A stretch of 64,000 nt of DNA from Salibacterium lacus (GCF_042684865.1 NZ_JBHUML010000006.1:248001-312000), one strand, 5' to 3'. Counted from the stretch's first letter, positions 8,471 to 16,462 are shown. Program-made: numbers and translations. The notes: generated from the letters alone by a model not told the origin.

Positions 8471-8510
8471 AAACCCAACCGAAAAAGCAACTGCTTTTTC
8501 GGTTGGGTTT
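8471..8510. terminator. Strong bidirectional terminator
   Basis: An uninterrupted 18-base stem (AAACCCAACCGAAAAAGC and its complement) with a four-base loop lies between converging transcripts from the left and from the DUF423 gene. Confidence 0.9.
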
Positions 8511-8531
8511 CTTATTTTTCCGTGTTTTTTA

Positions 8532-8903
8532 TTATGCTTTCCATACCGATACAATCAAGAGAATCCACCCGGCGATAAAGGCGGTGCCGCCGATCGGGGT
8601 AATGGCGCCGAGCCAGGAGATTCCGGTGAATGCCATCGTATACAGGCTTCCGGAGAATATAAGTATTCCCGCAAACAACAGCCAGCCTGCCCACATAATG
8701 AACGCCGATCCCCCGGCATACGCGGCTACCAGACCAATCGCGAGCAGTCCGAGCGCATGCATGATATGGTACTGCACGCCGGTTTGATATACACCCATCA
8801 GACGATCTGACAGCTTTCCTTCAAGTCCGTGTGCGCCAAAAGCGCCGAATCCCACTGCAACGGCGGCATTCAACGCGCCGAGAATCACAAAAATCTTCCA
8901 CAT
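8532..8903 (-). CDS. ywdK: DUF423 membrane protein (YwdK-like)
   Basis: This 123-residue, four-helix membrane protein is of the DUF423 family. The N-terminal segment GALNAAVAVGFGAFGAHGL and the following YQTGVQYHIMHALGL are the diagnostic motifs. ATG 8903 has GGAAGG eight bases upstream; the in-frame GTG at 8912 overlaps that site and is rejected. It lies downstream of a DUF5327 gene on the same strand, the same pair as ywdI/ywdK of B. subtilis. Function unknown. Confidence 0.85.
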   Translation of the reverse strand: MWKIFVILGALNAAVAVGFGAFGAHGLEGKLSDRLMGVYQTGVQYHIMHALGLLAIGLVAAYAGGSAFIMWAGWLLFAGILIFSGSLYTMAFTGISWLGAITPIGGTAFIAGWILLIVSVWKA

Positions 8904-8921
8904 TGCTGACACCTTCCTTTT

Positions 8922-9209
8922 TTAAAAATCCAACAGATTCCCATCCGTTGAAGGTAGATCCTCCGTGCGGGAAGAGGACGTTTTCGGAACGGAAGCCGCT
9001 CCACTGCCTGCTGAAGGTGCCGCAGGAGCTGACCGTGCGGCGCTCTTTTTATCCGTAAGTTCTTCATCCCCTGCCAAAATATCACAATAGGCTTTGATGA
9101 CCCTGGCATGACGTTTTACAGCCTCTTCATCCTCACGCTCCAGCCGGTCCGAGAGCGTCATCATTTCTTCTTCCATTTTTTCCACCACGGTTTCCGCCGG
9201 GATATACAT
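8922..9209 (-). CDS. ywdI: DUF5327 family protein (YwdI-like)
   Basis: The 95-residue soluble protein has an N-terminal charged helical part (MYIPAETVVEKMEEEMM..., with KRHARVIKAYCDILAG) and a disordered Ala/Ser/Pro-rich tail ending in GNLLDF. The length, start motif and position beside ywdK match the YwdI family. Role unknown. ATG 9209 follows AGGTGA at seven bases; the ATG at 9233 has no good ribosome site. Only 18 bases separate it from the next gene, so the two are likely cotranscribed. Confidence 0.75.
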   Translation of the reverse strand: MYIPAETVVEKMEEEMMTLSDRLEREDEEAVKRHARVIKAYCDILAGDEELTDKKSAARSAPAAPSAGSGAASVPKTSSSRTEDLPSTDGNLLDF

Positions 9210-9310
9210 CGCTGTGTCACCTGCCCTGTCCATTCATATCGTGTCTTTCATTGTAACACAGATGAAGCACAGCACGCCCCCGGCAAGTGCCCTTCTTCCA
9301 ACACAAATAA

Positions 9311-9347
9311 TCCTGAACCAGCAGCCTGTCGGATGCCGGGTTCAGGA
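9311..9347 (-). terminator. Inverted repeat, probable terminator
   Basis: Stem TCCTGAACC / GGTTCAGGA lies just past the stop of the small gene at 9373-9558. The T tract on the minus strand is interrupted, so termination may be weak. Confidence 0.5.
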
Positions 9348-9372
9348 CTTGTTTGTTCATGAGATGGTGCTT

Positions 9373-9558
9373 TTATTCTGTGACCACCGTATAACCAAGC
9401 GGTTCGATTTTTGGATAATTTTCTTCGTCCACTACCCATATCTGTTCGTCGTTATCTTTGACAATAACGTCTTTATGCGTGGCAGCCTGTCTTGCCTCTT
9501 CTACATTTTCATATTTGCCGGCGGGAATCTGCATGTCATCTACCATGATGAATGCCAT
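9373..9558 (-). CDS. Small acidic protein of unknown function
   Basis: The 61-residue product starts MAFIMVDDMQIPAGKYENVEEA and ends GYTVVTE. It is acidic, has no membrane segment, and its strand-turn-strand pattern suggests a small beta-rich fold. I do not recognise a family. Coding is supported by an excellent ribosome site (GGAGGTG, six bases before the ATG at 9558), which decides the start over an upstream ATG that overlaps it. It stands alone between the MerR-type regulator and a hairpin. Confidence 0.65.
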   Translation of the reverse strand: MAFIMVDDMQIPAGKYENVEEARQAATHKDVIVKDNDEQIWVVDEENYPKIEPLGYTVVTE

Positions 9559-9653
9559 TATTAACACCTCCATTTGTCTGAGATGTTCCCGTCTGATATC
9601 TCTATTAAACGAAGCATGCCGTAATTGTAAAATGATTGTAAAACAAACTTCTT

Positions 9654-9977
9654 TTAGTCGTCCGTTTCCTGATAATACCGGTGCAGTTTTTTCAGATCGC
9701 GGTTCCTAAGGGAAGATGTCTCTTCTTCGTGCTGTTTTTTTACGTCCAGCACTGTTTTCACTCCTGCCGTGTTGAGCCCCTGGTCCATGAGTTCTTTAAT
9801 TCTCGCACAGCGGTCGATATCTTCAAGCGAAAAGATCCGTTGGTTTCCATGGTTGCGTTTAGGCGCGATTAACCCCTGATATTCATAGTATCTGATCTGG
9901 CGGGCACTTAGTGATGTCAGTTCCTGTACCACGCTGATCGGAAAACAGGCAGTACGTGGTGGTATTTGTTCTGTCAC
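9654..9977 (-). CDS. GlnR/TnrA-type nitrogen regulator (MerR family)
   Basis: The 107-residue product has a MerR-type winged helix: FPISVVQELTSLSARQIRYYE matches the recognition region shared by GlnR and TnrA, followed by the GNQRIFS wing and a KELMDQGLNTAGVK segment closer to GlnR. It lacks the GlnR C-terminal autoinhibitory tail and is TnrA-sized (TnrA is about 110 residues). In Bacillus these factors read nitrogen status through feedback-inhibited glutamine synthetase. The start is GTG with AAGGAGG seven bases upstream. It begins 45 bases after the exonuclease stop, with no visible terminator, so it is likely the last gene of the amtB operon. TnrA-like is my preferred reading; a truncated GlnR-like paralogue is the alternative. 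Confidence 0.85.
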   Translation of the reverse strand: MTEQIPPRTACFPISVVQELTSLSARQIRYYEYQGLIAPKRNHGNQRIFSLEDIDRCARIKELMDQGLNTAGVKTVLDVKKQHEEETSSLRNRDLKKLHRYYQETDD

Positions 9978-10021
9978 CCCGCTTTCCTCCTTTATATAAG
10001 CTGGAATGATTGGAAACGAAA

Positions 10022-10756
10022 TCAGCGCGTCTGCCGGTTTAAATAAACATACACATCCTGCAGCGTCTCATACCCTGACTCCACCGCTTCCTTCATCGTG
10101 CATACCCAGAGTTCAGCCGCGAGAATCGCATCTTCAAGGGCGTGGTGGCGGTTGTTGACCGGGATCCGGTAATGATTACAGCACGTATCCAATTCATGAG
10201 TTTCCTGGTCCGGCACCGCAATCTGATACAAAAAAGAAGTATCCAGCAGCCGGTGCTTAAAATGCATACCACTTGCCTGATACGTTGCATGCTGCAGAAA
10301 TTTCTTTTCATGCCTGGCATGGTGGGCCACCAGAATATCGGTGTGAATAAACGAATAAAATTGCTGCAGTACGTCGGCAAGCGGCGGCGAGGATTCGAGT
10401 TCTTCTTTTGTCAGTCCTGTCAATTCTGCCGCTTCAGGGGATAAAGCATCTGGTTCGGCAATCGTGCTGTAAAACGTTTCTCCGTGTTCCACTTTTCCTT
10501 TCCGCACTTTTACCGCTCCAATGGACAGGATTTTGTCGCCGCCATCGGGGTAAAAACCGGATGTTTCCAGATCCAGCACGGTGAAGTCGAGCGTATGAAG
10601 CGGCTCCAGCAGCGGCTGCTTCGCCTTGAGATCCTTCTGCAGCTGTCTCATATAGGACTGATGCTGAAGGCTGTTCTGATCAATCGACCCCGGAACGGGC
10701 GCACCCAGCTTTCCTGAAACCTGGCGGACCCACTGGAACATGTTGTTCATAACCAT
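10022..10756 (-). CDS. DnaQ-like DEDDh 3'-5' exonuclease
   Basis: The 244-residue product has all DEDDh exonuclease motifs: DLETSG (Exo I, about residue 63), the central HHARHEKKFL, DTSFLY, and HHALEDA (Exo III, His and Asp). Up to residue 55 there is an extension with no clear domain. Relatives are epsilon-type proofreading subunits and RNase T-like exonucleases; the substrate cannot be told. Its start overlaps the stop of the nucleotidyltransferase gene by about ten bases, so translation is probably coupled. This fixed pairing with a GlnD-like enzyme suggests a shared regulatory role rather than replication proofreading, but that is inference. Confidence 0.88.
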   Translation of the reverse strand: MVMNNMFQWVRQVSGKLGAPVPGSIDQNSLQHQSYMRQLQKDLKAKQPLLEPLHTLDFTVLDLETSGFYPDGGDKILSIGAVKVRKGKVEHGETFYSTIAEPDALSPEAAELTGLTKEELESSPPLADVLQQFYSFIHTDILVAHHARHEKKFLQHATYQASGMHFKHRLLDTSFLYQIAVPDQETHELDTCCNHYRIPVNNRHHALEDAILAAELWVCTMKEAVESGYETLQDVYVYLNRQTR

Positions 10757-11775
10757 TTGTTTTCACCTGACTCTGCAAGCTTTTTCGTATGCTGAAAGAG
10801 CGATTTCCCCTCTTTTACAGCTGCTTTCAATTCCTGTCTCTGTTCTTTGCTCAAGGCGTCTACCGGAATATAGTGCACATCTTCATACGTGTGCTGCTGC
10901 ATGGAAAAAGCCGTGCGCAGCCGCAGGAGATTTTTAAAATGATGTGCCTTTTCCACTGCAAAAGGATAAACGTCTGCTGTTTTTTGCATACGTTCAAGCG
11001 TCGGTGTTTCCAAAATACCTTCCCTGATGGCAAGAAGACGCATCGCATGTACGTATGGAAAGAAACCAACGTCTTTTAGATGAATGGAACCGGCATAAGG
11101 GCCTTTTTCATCCGGCAGAAGCTGCCCGAACGCATTCACCCCCTGATGCAGGTAGGAAATATTCTGGGACAAACGCTTTAACAGTTTCGGCCGCTCCTTC
11201 ACGAGGTAAAACACGTACTTTTTCACTTCCTCCAAAAGTGCCGCTTTGCCACATAACGGCCTCGCGTCAATAAACGTTAATAAATGGCGGAGGGTCTCCC
11301 AGGTGTCGGTTTCTACCCATTGTTCAATCTGATGTTTCCACCCGTCCCGGCTGTGGCACCAGCGCGGATGGGAAGCCATGACTTTTCCTTCACACCTGGG
11401 GTAGCCCACAACCGCCATCCCTTCCCTGATTTCTGCTCCAAGAGCCAGGAAATATTCTTGACCGGTCTCTTCTTCTCCGCCTTCAAACACAATGCCGTGA
11501 TCCTGATCACTGAACAGGCCCTGTTCTTTTCTTCCGGCGCTTCCCATCAAAAAAAACGCAAAATGAGCAGGGGCCCTCCCCCGCTCATTTTCCACTTGAT
11601 TCACGGCAAGAGCTGTTGTTTCAAGTACCCACCTGTCATGAGCTTCGTTTAACTGCCATGAATCCTGCGCATACATTTTTGTTTCTTCATCGCGGGCTTT
11701 TTTTATCGCTTCATAGCTTTGAAAAGAAGGAAGGGGAAGAGCTTCCCCTTCCGGATAGAACGATGAAGTTGTCAT
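10747..11775 (-). CDS. DUF294 / GlnD-like nucleotidyltransferase
   Basis: The 342-residue product has a DUF294-type nucleotidyltransferase domain: FFLMGSAGRKEQGLFSDQDH carries the G-S...D-x-D pattern of the pol-beta superfamily, as in GlnD and GlnE. A helical substrate-binding C-terminal half follows (DUF294_C-like, with YPFAVEKAHHFKNLLRLR). GlnD uridylylates PII proteins in other bacteria; no PII gene lies nearby. The CBS and cNMP-binding domains often fused to DUF294 are absent. ATG 11775 lies four bases after the amtB stop; GTG 11787 inside amtB is an alternative. The context implies control of ammonium uptake or nitrogen signalling; the target is unknown. Confidence 0.85.
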   Translation of the reverse strand: MTTSSFYPEGEALPLPSFQSYEAIKKARDEETKMYAQDSWQLNEAHDRWVLETTALAVNQVENERGRAPAHFAFFLMGSAGRKEQGLFSDQDHGIVFEGGEEETGQEYFLALGAEIREGMAVVGYPRCEGKVMASHPRWCHSRDGWKHQIEQWVETDTWETLRHLLTFIDARPLCGKAALLEEVKKYVFYLVKERPKLLKRLSQNISYLHQGVNAFGQLLPDEKGPYAGSIHLKDVGFFPYVHAMRLLAIREGILETPTLERMQKTADVYPFAVEKAHHFKNLLRLRTAFSMQQHTYEDVHYIPVDALSKEQRQELKAAVKEGKSLFQHTKKLAESGENKWL

Positions 11776-11779
11776 GTTA

Positions 11780-13063
11780 TCACGCACCTGTGTGAAAGTT
11801 TCCTGTATTCGTCTGAGGATTCACGTTTTCCGGATAACCGTAACTGCCGTGTTCACTCATATCCAGTCCCATGATTTCTTCTTCTTCAGAAACGCGGAGT
11901 CCTCCTGTTAATCCTTTCGTAATCAAAAGCAGGATGTAGGAAGCAGCAAAGGCAAACACACCGCATGCCAGCACACTGATGAACTGTACGCCGAGCTGGG
12001 TAAGACCGCCGCCGTAGAACAGTCCGGCCTGACCACCGTTCATTTCCGCCAGCTCAGGGGTGGCAAAGAAACCGGTGGAAAGCGTTCCCCATACACCGGC
12101 TGCCCCGTGAACGGAGAGGGCGAAGATAGGATCATCAATGCCTTTCTTTTCGAAGAACTTCATGCTGTAAAATACAAGCACTCCGCCAATGATACCAATC
12201 AGAACAGCAGCCCACGGTTCAACAAAGGCGCATGATGCCGTAATGGCAACCAGGCCGGCAAGCGCTCCGTTGAGCATTGTCGGCACGTCTGCTTTACCAA
12301 GAGTAGCCCATCCGATAAGCAGAGCAGCGACCGCTCCGGCTGCAGCAGCAAGCTGCGTGTTCAGAGCAACAAATCCAAAGAATGCGTCTGCGACACCAAA
12401 TGTACTCCCGGCGTTGAATCCGAACCAGCCTACCCAAAGCAGCAATACACCAAGAGCAGTAAAGACCTGGTTGTGACCGGCGAGTTCATTCGGAGAACCA
12501 TCTTTGTTATACTTACCGATCCGCGGTTTCAACAGGATCGTGGCGGCAAAAGCACCCATTGCACCGGTTAAGTGAACAACGGTCGAACCGGCAAAATCCT
12601 GTTTCCCAAGGGCGCCGATCCAGCCTGCGCCCCATACCCAGTGGGCAACAATCGGATAAACAAAGGCTGAAAACAATACAGCGAAAATAACGTAGACAGA
12701 TAATTTCGCCCTTTCTGCAAAGCCGCCGAATGCCACAGTCAGCGCGATGGCAGCAAAGGCCAGCTGGAAGATAAAGTCGATGGAGCTTGAAAGTCCTCCT
12801 CCTTCAAAGGCATAATCACCATAGAAGAAGTTTGAAAGACCAATGACACCTCCTGCGCTGTCTCCGTAGATAAATCCATAACCGACTGCCCAAAAAACAA
12901 GGGATGCGATACCGAGTGTGAAAATAGTTTTACCGGCAATATGCCCGGCGTTTTTCATCCGGGTGGAGCCGGCCTCCAGCATAATAAAACCACCCTGCAT
13001 AAAGATAACTAAAATAAATGCGACCATGATCCAAAGATTATCCATGAGTACCATAGGATCCAT
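11780..13063 (-). CDS. amtB: Ammonium transporter AmtB (NrgA)
   Basis: AmtB forms a trimeric inner-membrane channel for ammonium/ammonia. The 427-residue product shows about eleven membrane segments, the conserved Asp in DFAGSTVVHLTGA, and the pore twin histidines in VVHLTG and LSVHGAAG. Its cytoplasmic tail ends NPQTNTGNFHTGA. Good ribosome site (GGGGAGGA). In B. subtilis amtB is followed by the PII gene glnK; here that place is taken by the GlnD-like gene. The promoter has a poor -35 and a TnrA/GlnR box about 49 bases upstream of the inferred start, matching activation under nitrogen limitation. Confidence 0.96.
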   Translation of the reverse strand: MDPMVLMDNLWIMVAFILVIFMQGGFIMLEAGSTRMKNAGHIAGKTIFTLGIASLVFWAVGYGFIYGDSAGGVIGLSNFFYGDYAFEGGGLSSSIDFIFQLAFAAIALTVAFGGFAERAKLSVYVIFAVLFSAFVYPIVAHWVWGAGWIGALGKQDFAGSTVVHLTGAMGAFAATILLKPRIGKYNKDGSPNELAGHNQVFTALGVLLLWVGWFGFNAGSTFGVADAFFGFVALNTQLAAAAGAVAALLIGWATLGKADVPTMLNGALAGLVAITASCAFVEPWAAVLIGIIGGVLVFYSMKFFEKKGIDDPIFALSVHGAAGVWGTLSTGFFATPELAEMNGGQAGLFYGGGLTQLGVQFISVLACGVFAFAASYILLLITKGLTGGLRVSEEEEIMGLDMSEHGSYGYPENVNPQTNTGNFHTGA

Positions 13064-13095
13064 GAACGTCCTCCCCTTTCGTCTTCTTTAATAGA

Positions 13096-13112
13096 TGTCA
13101 ACTTAGTTAACA
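13096..13112. promoter_or_regulatory. TnrA/GlnR box, promoter-proximal
   Basis: TGTCAACTTAGTTAACA fits TGTNA-N7-TNACA exactly. It lies between the inferred amtB transcription start (about 13122) and the ATG, roughly at +18, a position more suited to repression than activation. Confidence 0.85.
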
Positions 13113-13128
13113 TCTTTCGTTAATTCAT

Positions 13129-13157
13129 ATTCTACACGTTCTAAAAATGGATGCTAC
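13129..13157 (-). promoter_or_regulatory. amtB promoter (weak -35)
   Basis: The -10 TAGAAT occupies 13134-13129, and at 17 bases upstream the -35 position reads GTAGCA, far from consensus. Such a defective -35 is typical of TnrA-activated promoters. Confidence 0.55.
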
Positions 13158-13162
13158 ATTTA

Positions 13163-13179
13163 TGTAAGAAAACCTAACA
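13163..13179. promoter_or_regulatory. TnrA/GlnR box, upstream activating position
   Basis: TGTAAGAAAACCTAACA fits TGTNA-N7-TNACA exactly. Its centre is about 49 bases upstream of the inferred amtB start, the spacing known for the nrgAB TnrA site in B. subtilis. Confidence 0.88.
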
Positions 13180-13253
13180 CATTGATTTTGGAAAATCTGA
13201 TGTCTTTCTCAAAGCCGCGTCCGCAGTATTCTGAAAACGTAAAGGAGATTACT

Positions 13254-13847
13254 ATGAAGCTGTTCCTCCGCGTCTGTCTTTTGTCAAGAGCCCTGCTGCT
13301 CATCTATGCTGTCTGGACCGCCTGCAGTATCTGGAGTTTCAGTCAGGTTACTGAAACAAAGAAAACCGATGCTGCCATCGTACTCGGTGCAGCGGTTCAC
13401 GGCAGCGAACCTTCCCCCGTTTTTCAAAAACGAATTGATCATGCTGTACAGCTTTGGGAAAACGACCAGGTGGACGCCCTTCTTTTTACCGGCGGCAGGG
13501 CTGAGGGGCGGGAGACGGCTGAAGCTGAAGCAGCCGCCGCCTATGCTGTAGAAAATGGGGTCGAAGAAGAAAGTATTTACATGGAGACCCGGTCGCGGAT
13601 AACAGAAGAAAATCTAAAATATGCCAAAAAGGAGGCCGCCGGGCATCAGTTCAACACCTTCACGCTCGTAAGCGACCCACTCCATATGAAGCGGGCGGAA
13701 GCGATAGCAGAAGATCTCGGGATGGATGTGATCTCTTCTCCTGCTTCTGATTCCGCTTATCAAACCTGGAAAACCAAAATCCCGTTTTTCCTGCGCGAAT
13801 GGTTTTTTTACACCGGCTATCAGCTTTTGGCCCCGTTTCGTTTTTAA
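13254..13847 (+). CDS. DUF218 (YdcF/SanA/ElyC family) membrane-anchored protein
   Basis: The 197-residue product has one N-terminal membrane segment (about 5-27) followed by a DUF218 domain: TDAAIVLGAAVHG, LLFTGG, RSRITEENLKYA and FTLVSDPLHMKRA are the family's conserved stretches. ElyC and SanA relatives affect envelope integrity in enterobacteria; the biochemical activity is unresolved. ATG 13254 follows AAAGGAGA. It is divergent from amtB and shares the region with the two TnrA/GlnR boxes, so nitrogen effects on it cannot be excluded. Confidence 0.85.
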   Translation: MKLFLRVCLLSRALLLIYAVWTACSIWSFSQVTETKKTDAAIVLGAAVHGSEPSPVFQKRIDHAVQLWENDQVDALLFTGGRAEGRETAEAEAAAAYAVENGVEEESIYMETRSRITEENLKYAKKEAAGHQFNTFTLVSDPLHMKRAEAIAEDLGMDVISSPASDSAYQTWKTKIPFFLREWFFYTGYQLLAPFRF

Positions 13848-13895
13848 CAAGGAGAAAGGAAGTCCTGGAGAAACACCGCTTATGAAAACAGCTGT

Positions 13896-13920
13896 AAAAA
13901 TGGATTACAGCCATTTTTTT
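13896..13920 (+). terminator. Terminator of the DUF218 gene
   Basis: Stem AAAAATGG / CCATTTTT with a seven-base loop, ending in a T run. Confidence 0.8.
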
Positions 13921-14017
13921 AGAGAAGCGGCTGTATTCTGTCCGTTATCATTATGTTCCAGACACTTTCCCAGCATAATTGTACATTAACACTGTGCCAT
14001 TCATCGAAACCGTAAAA

Positions 14018-14055
14018 AAGAGCTGCTTCGTGTACCGGTACACGAAGCAGCTCTT
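14018..14055. terminator. Perfect palindromic terminator
   Basis: A 38-base perfect palindrome, with arms AAGAGCTGCTTCGTGTACC and its complement, lies 21 bases past the stop of the aldo/keto reductase gene, with A/T tracts on both sides. It can serve either strand. Confidence 0.85.
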
Positions 14056-14076
14056 TTGCTTAATAGATGGGAGCGT

Positions 14077-14907
14077 TTATGCGTATGGGAAGTCGTCCGG
14101 ATGAAAGCCGTAGCGGCGGTCTTCATTCAGACCGTTGATGGCCTGCAGATCTTCGGCATCCAGTTCAAAGTCAAACACTTCTGCGTTGGATTTGATCCGT
14201 TCCGGTGTGACCGATTTAGGAATCGTGACAACGTTATTTTCCATCGACCAGCGGATAAGTACCTGCGCCGGCTTTTTGCCGTGTTTTTCGGCAATCCGCT
14301 GCACGGGATCAGCATCGAGCAGGTCTCCCTGTCCGAGCGGGCGCCATGCCTCAAGTTGAATACCATGCATCCGGCAGTATTCAAGTAGCTCTTGTTGGAA
14401 AAGACGTGGATGGAATTCCACTTGGTTAACCATCGGTGTTATTTTGGCAATTTTCATCAGTTCTTCGAGGTGCTGATCGGTAAAGTTGCTGACACCGATG
14501 GCACGGACTTTGCCTTCTTCATAAAGCTTTTCAAGCGCGCCCCATGTTTCTTTGTATTTGCCCGGTACCGGCCAGTGGATTAAGTATAAATCAATCACGT
14601 CAACGCCGAGTTTTTCGCGGGAACGTTCGAATGCTTCCAGTGTTTCATTGAAACCATGCTCATTGTTCCACACTTTGGTCGTCAGAAAGATATCGTCGAC
14701 CGGAATACTGCTTTCTGCGATCGCTTTGCCGACACTGTGTTCATTTTCATAAAACGATGCTGTGTCAATGCTGCGATAACCCGCTTCCAGAGCCGATTTC
14801 ACCGCACGTTCGACTTCATTTCCGGCTTCGGCCTTGTATACGCCAAGGCCAACCCATGGCATCTGCACACCGTTGGCCAATGTTGTTGTGGATGTTTGAA
14901 TACTCAT
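14077..14907 (-). CDS. Aldo/keto reductase (YvgN/YtbE-like)
   Basis: NADPH-dependent carbonyl reductase of the AKR superfamily, 276 residues, cytoplasmic TIM barrel. The catalytic tetrad is visible: Asp in SIDTASFY, Tyr a few residues later, Lys in LTTKVW and His in LIHWP. The C-terminal IPKS and RIKSNAE stretch contacts NADPH. In B. subtilis close relatives reduce methylglyoxal and glyoxal; that substrate is likely but unproven here. The start has AAGGAGGAAA in good position. It lies downstream of ung on the same strand, 18 bases away, so cotranscription is likely. Confidence 0.92.
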   Translation of the reverse strand: MSIQTSTTTLANGVQMPWVGLGVYKAEAGNEVERAVKSALEAGYRSIDTASFYENEHSVGKAIAESSIPVDDIFLTTKVWNNEHGFNETLEAFERSREKLGVDVIDLYLIHWPVPGKYKETWGALEKLYEEGKVRAIGVSNFTDQHLEELMKIAKITPMVNQVEFHPRLFQQELLEYCRMHGIQLEAWRPLGQGDLLDADPVQRIAEKHGKKPAQVLIRWSMENNVVTIPKSVTPERIKSNAEVFDFELDAEDLQAINGLNEDRRYGFHPDDFPYA

Positions 14908-14925
14908 ATACTTTTTCCTCCTTGT

Positions 14926-15600
14926 TTACTTGTCAGGAATACACCAATCGATTTCCGGTCTTCCCGCTTCTCTTAGAAACTGGTTTGTGCGCGAGAAAGG
15001 CCGGCTGCCGAAGAATCCTTTATGCGCCGAAAAAGGACTCGGATGCGGGGATTTAATCACGAGATGACGATTGGCGTTGACCAGCTCTTCTTTCGCCTGT
15101 GCGTGACGCCCCCAGAGTATAAATACCACAGGATCGCTCTTATTATTCACCTGATTGATGACTTCGTTGGTGAAATATTCCCATCCTGCGCCGCGGTGGG
15201 AGGCAGCCTGGCCCGCTCTCACCGTGAGCACCGTATTCAAAAGCAGAACTCCCTGCTCTGCCCAGCTTGTCAGACAGCCGTGCTGTGGAATCGGACAGCC
15301 GATATCTTCATTCATTTCTTTATAGATGTTTTGAAGGGACGGCGGCATTTTCACTTCCGGCTGAACAGAAAAGCTCAATCCATGAGCCTGATTGGGCCCA
15401 TGATACGGATCCTGTCCCAGAATGACAGCTTTCGTTCGTTCATAAGGTGTATGATGAAGCGCATTGAAAATATCATACATATCAGGATACACCGTATTTT
15501 CCCCGTATTCCTGTTTCAAAAACTCTCTCAACTTCTGATAATAGTCTTTTCTGAATTCCTGATCGAGAATGTCCGCCCAATCATTTTTCAACACAGACAT
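14926..15600 (-). CDS. ung: Uracil-DNA glycosylase (family 1)
   Basis: Ung removes uracil from DNA to begin base-excision repair. The 224-residue product has the water-activating motif GQDPYHGPNQAHGLSF near residues 65-80 and the C-terminal HPSPFSAHKGFFG leucine-loop region. Length is normal for the family. In B. subtilis ung lies in the same neighbourhood as ywdI and ywdK, so the block is syntenic though interrupted here by the nitrogen operon. Confidence 0.97.
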   Translation of the reverse strand: MSVLKNDWADILDQEFRKDYYQKLREFLKQEYGENTVYPDMYDIFNALHHTPYERTKAVILGQDPYHGPNQAHGLSFSVQPEVKMPPSLQNIYKEMNEDIGCPIPQHGCLTSWAEQGVLLLNTVLTVRAGQAASHRGAGWEYFTNEVINQVNNKSDPVVFILWGRHAQAKEELVNANRHLVIKSPHPSPFSAHKGFFGSRPFSRTNQFLREAGRPEIDWCIPDK

Positions 15601-15675
15601 ACTTCGTCATCCGCCCCTTTTTCGTCAGGTGCCTGCATGCACGTATTCCCGCTGTACTTTCTTTCAAACATAAAA

Positions 15676-15691
15676 TGTTTCATGTGAAACA
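15676..15691. promoter_or_regulatory. parS: parS-like site
   Basis: TGTTTCATGTGAAACA differs from the parS consensus at one central base. It abuts the stop codon of the inositol-phosphatase-family gene. One-mismatch parS sites are functional in B. subtilis. Confidence 0.8.
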
Positions 15692-16462
15692 TCACCTTTT
15701 TATGAGAGCCTCCAGTTCTGTATAAATACCGGGGGCAGCGGCCAGTGCATACAATCCTTTCTCTTCCTCGGATACTTTCGTTCGTCCTCCCGCTTCTCTT
15801 ACCAACAGCAGACCGGCTTCCACGTCCCAGTCATGCAGCTTGATCTCCCAGCTCGCATCCAGTCTCGCGCAGGCGACGTAGCATAAATCCAAAGCAGCAC
15901 TGCCGGTACGGCGGAATCCACCGAGACGGGGCACTACCTGTTGAACATGCGGCAGATTATTGTCTTCTGTTGTCCCTTTATCATAAGGAAAGCCGCTCCC
16001 GACAACCGCTTCATCCAGACGTTTCGTCTCTGAAATATGTATACGGTTTCCGTTCAGCCATGCTCCTTCTCCTTTTACTGCTTCAAACATTTCGTCCAGT
16101 TTCGGCGCATATACGAGACCGGCAACCGTTTCTCCTTCATAACGGATACCAATCGAAATACAGTAAAACGGCAGACCTCTCGCATAATTCACCGTGCCGT
16201 CAATCGGGTCAATCACCCACTCATAAGGAGAGTTTCCTTCATACGCGCCGCTCTCCTCTGTTTTCATCAGATGATCCGGGTAATGACGGCGTATATTCTC
16301 TGTTAAAAATGATTCCGTCCACACATCCATTTCTGTCACAAGATCAATCGCGGCACTCTTGCTGCTCATTTCCATCGGTTTTTCCGCGCGGGCTGTCTGT
16401 TCTTTCCCCGCTTCCAGCGCCCATTTTTCAGCAAGTTCGAGCATCTCTTTCCATTCCTGCAT
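15692..16462 (-). CDS. Inositol monophosphatase family protein
   Basis: The 256-residue product is a Mg-dependent phosphatase of the SuhB/YktC family. Metal-binding motifs are seen in order: E in MKTEESG, DPIDGTVNYARGLPF and, near the C-terminus, HDWDVEAGLLLVREAGG. Substrates in the family include inositol phosphates, PAP and sugar phosphates, so no exact reaction is given. The start at 16462 follows AAAGGGAGA; the much longer in-frame extension runs into the divergent promoter region and is rejected. It is divergent from the DedA-like gene. Confidence 0.9.
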   Translation of the reverse strand: MQEWKEMLELAEKWALEAGKEQTARAEKPMEMSSKSAAIDLVTEMDVWTESFLTENIRRHYPDHLMKTEESGAYEGNSPYEWVIDPIDGTVNYARGLPFYCISIGIRYEGETVAGLVYAPKLDEMFEAVKGEGAWLNGNRIHISETKRLDEAVVGSGFPYDKGTTEDNNLPHVQQVVPRLGGFRRTGSAALDLCYVACARLDASWEIKLHDWDVEAGLLLVREAGGRTKVSEEEKGLYALAAAPGIYTELEALIKR

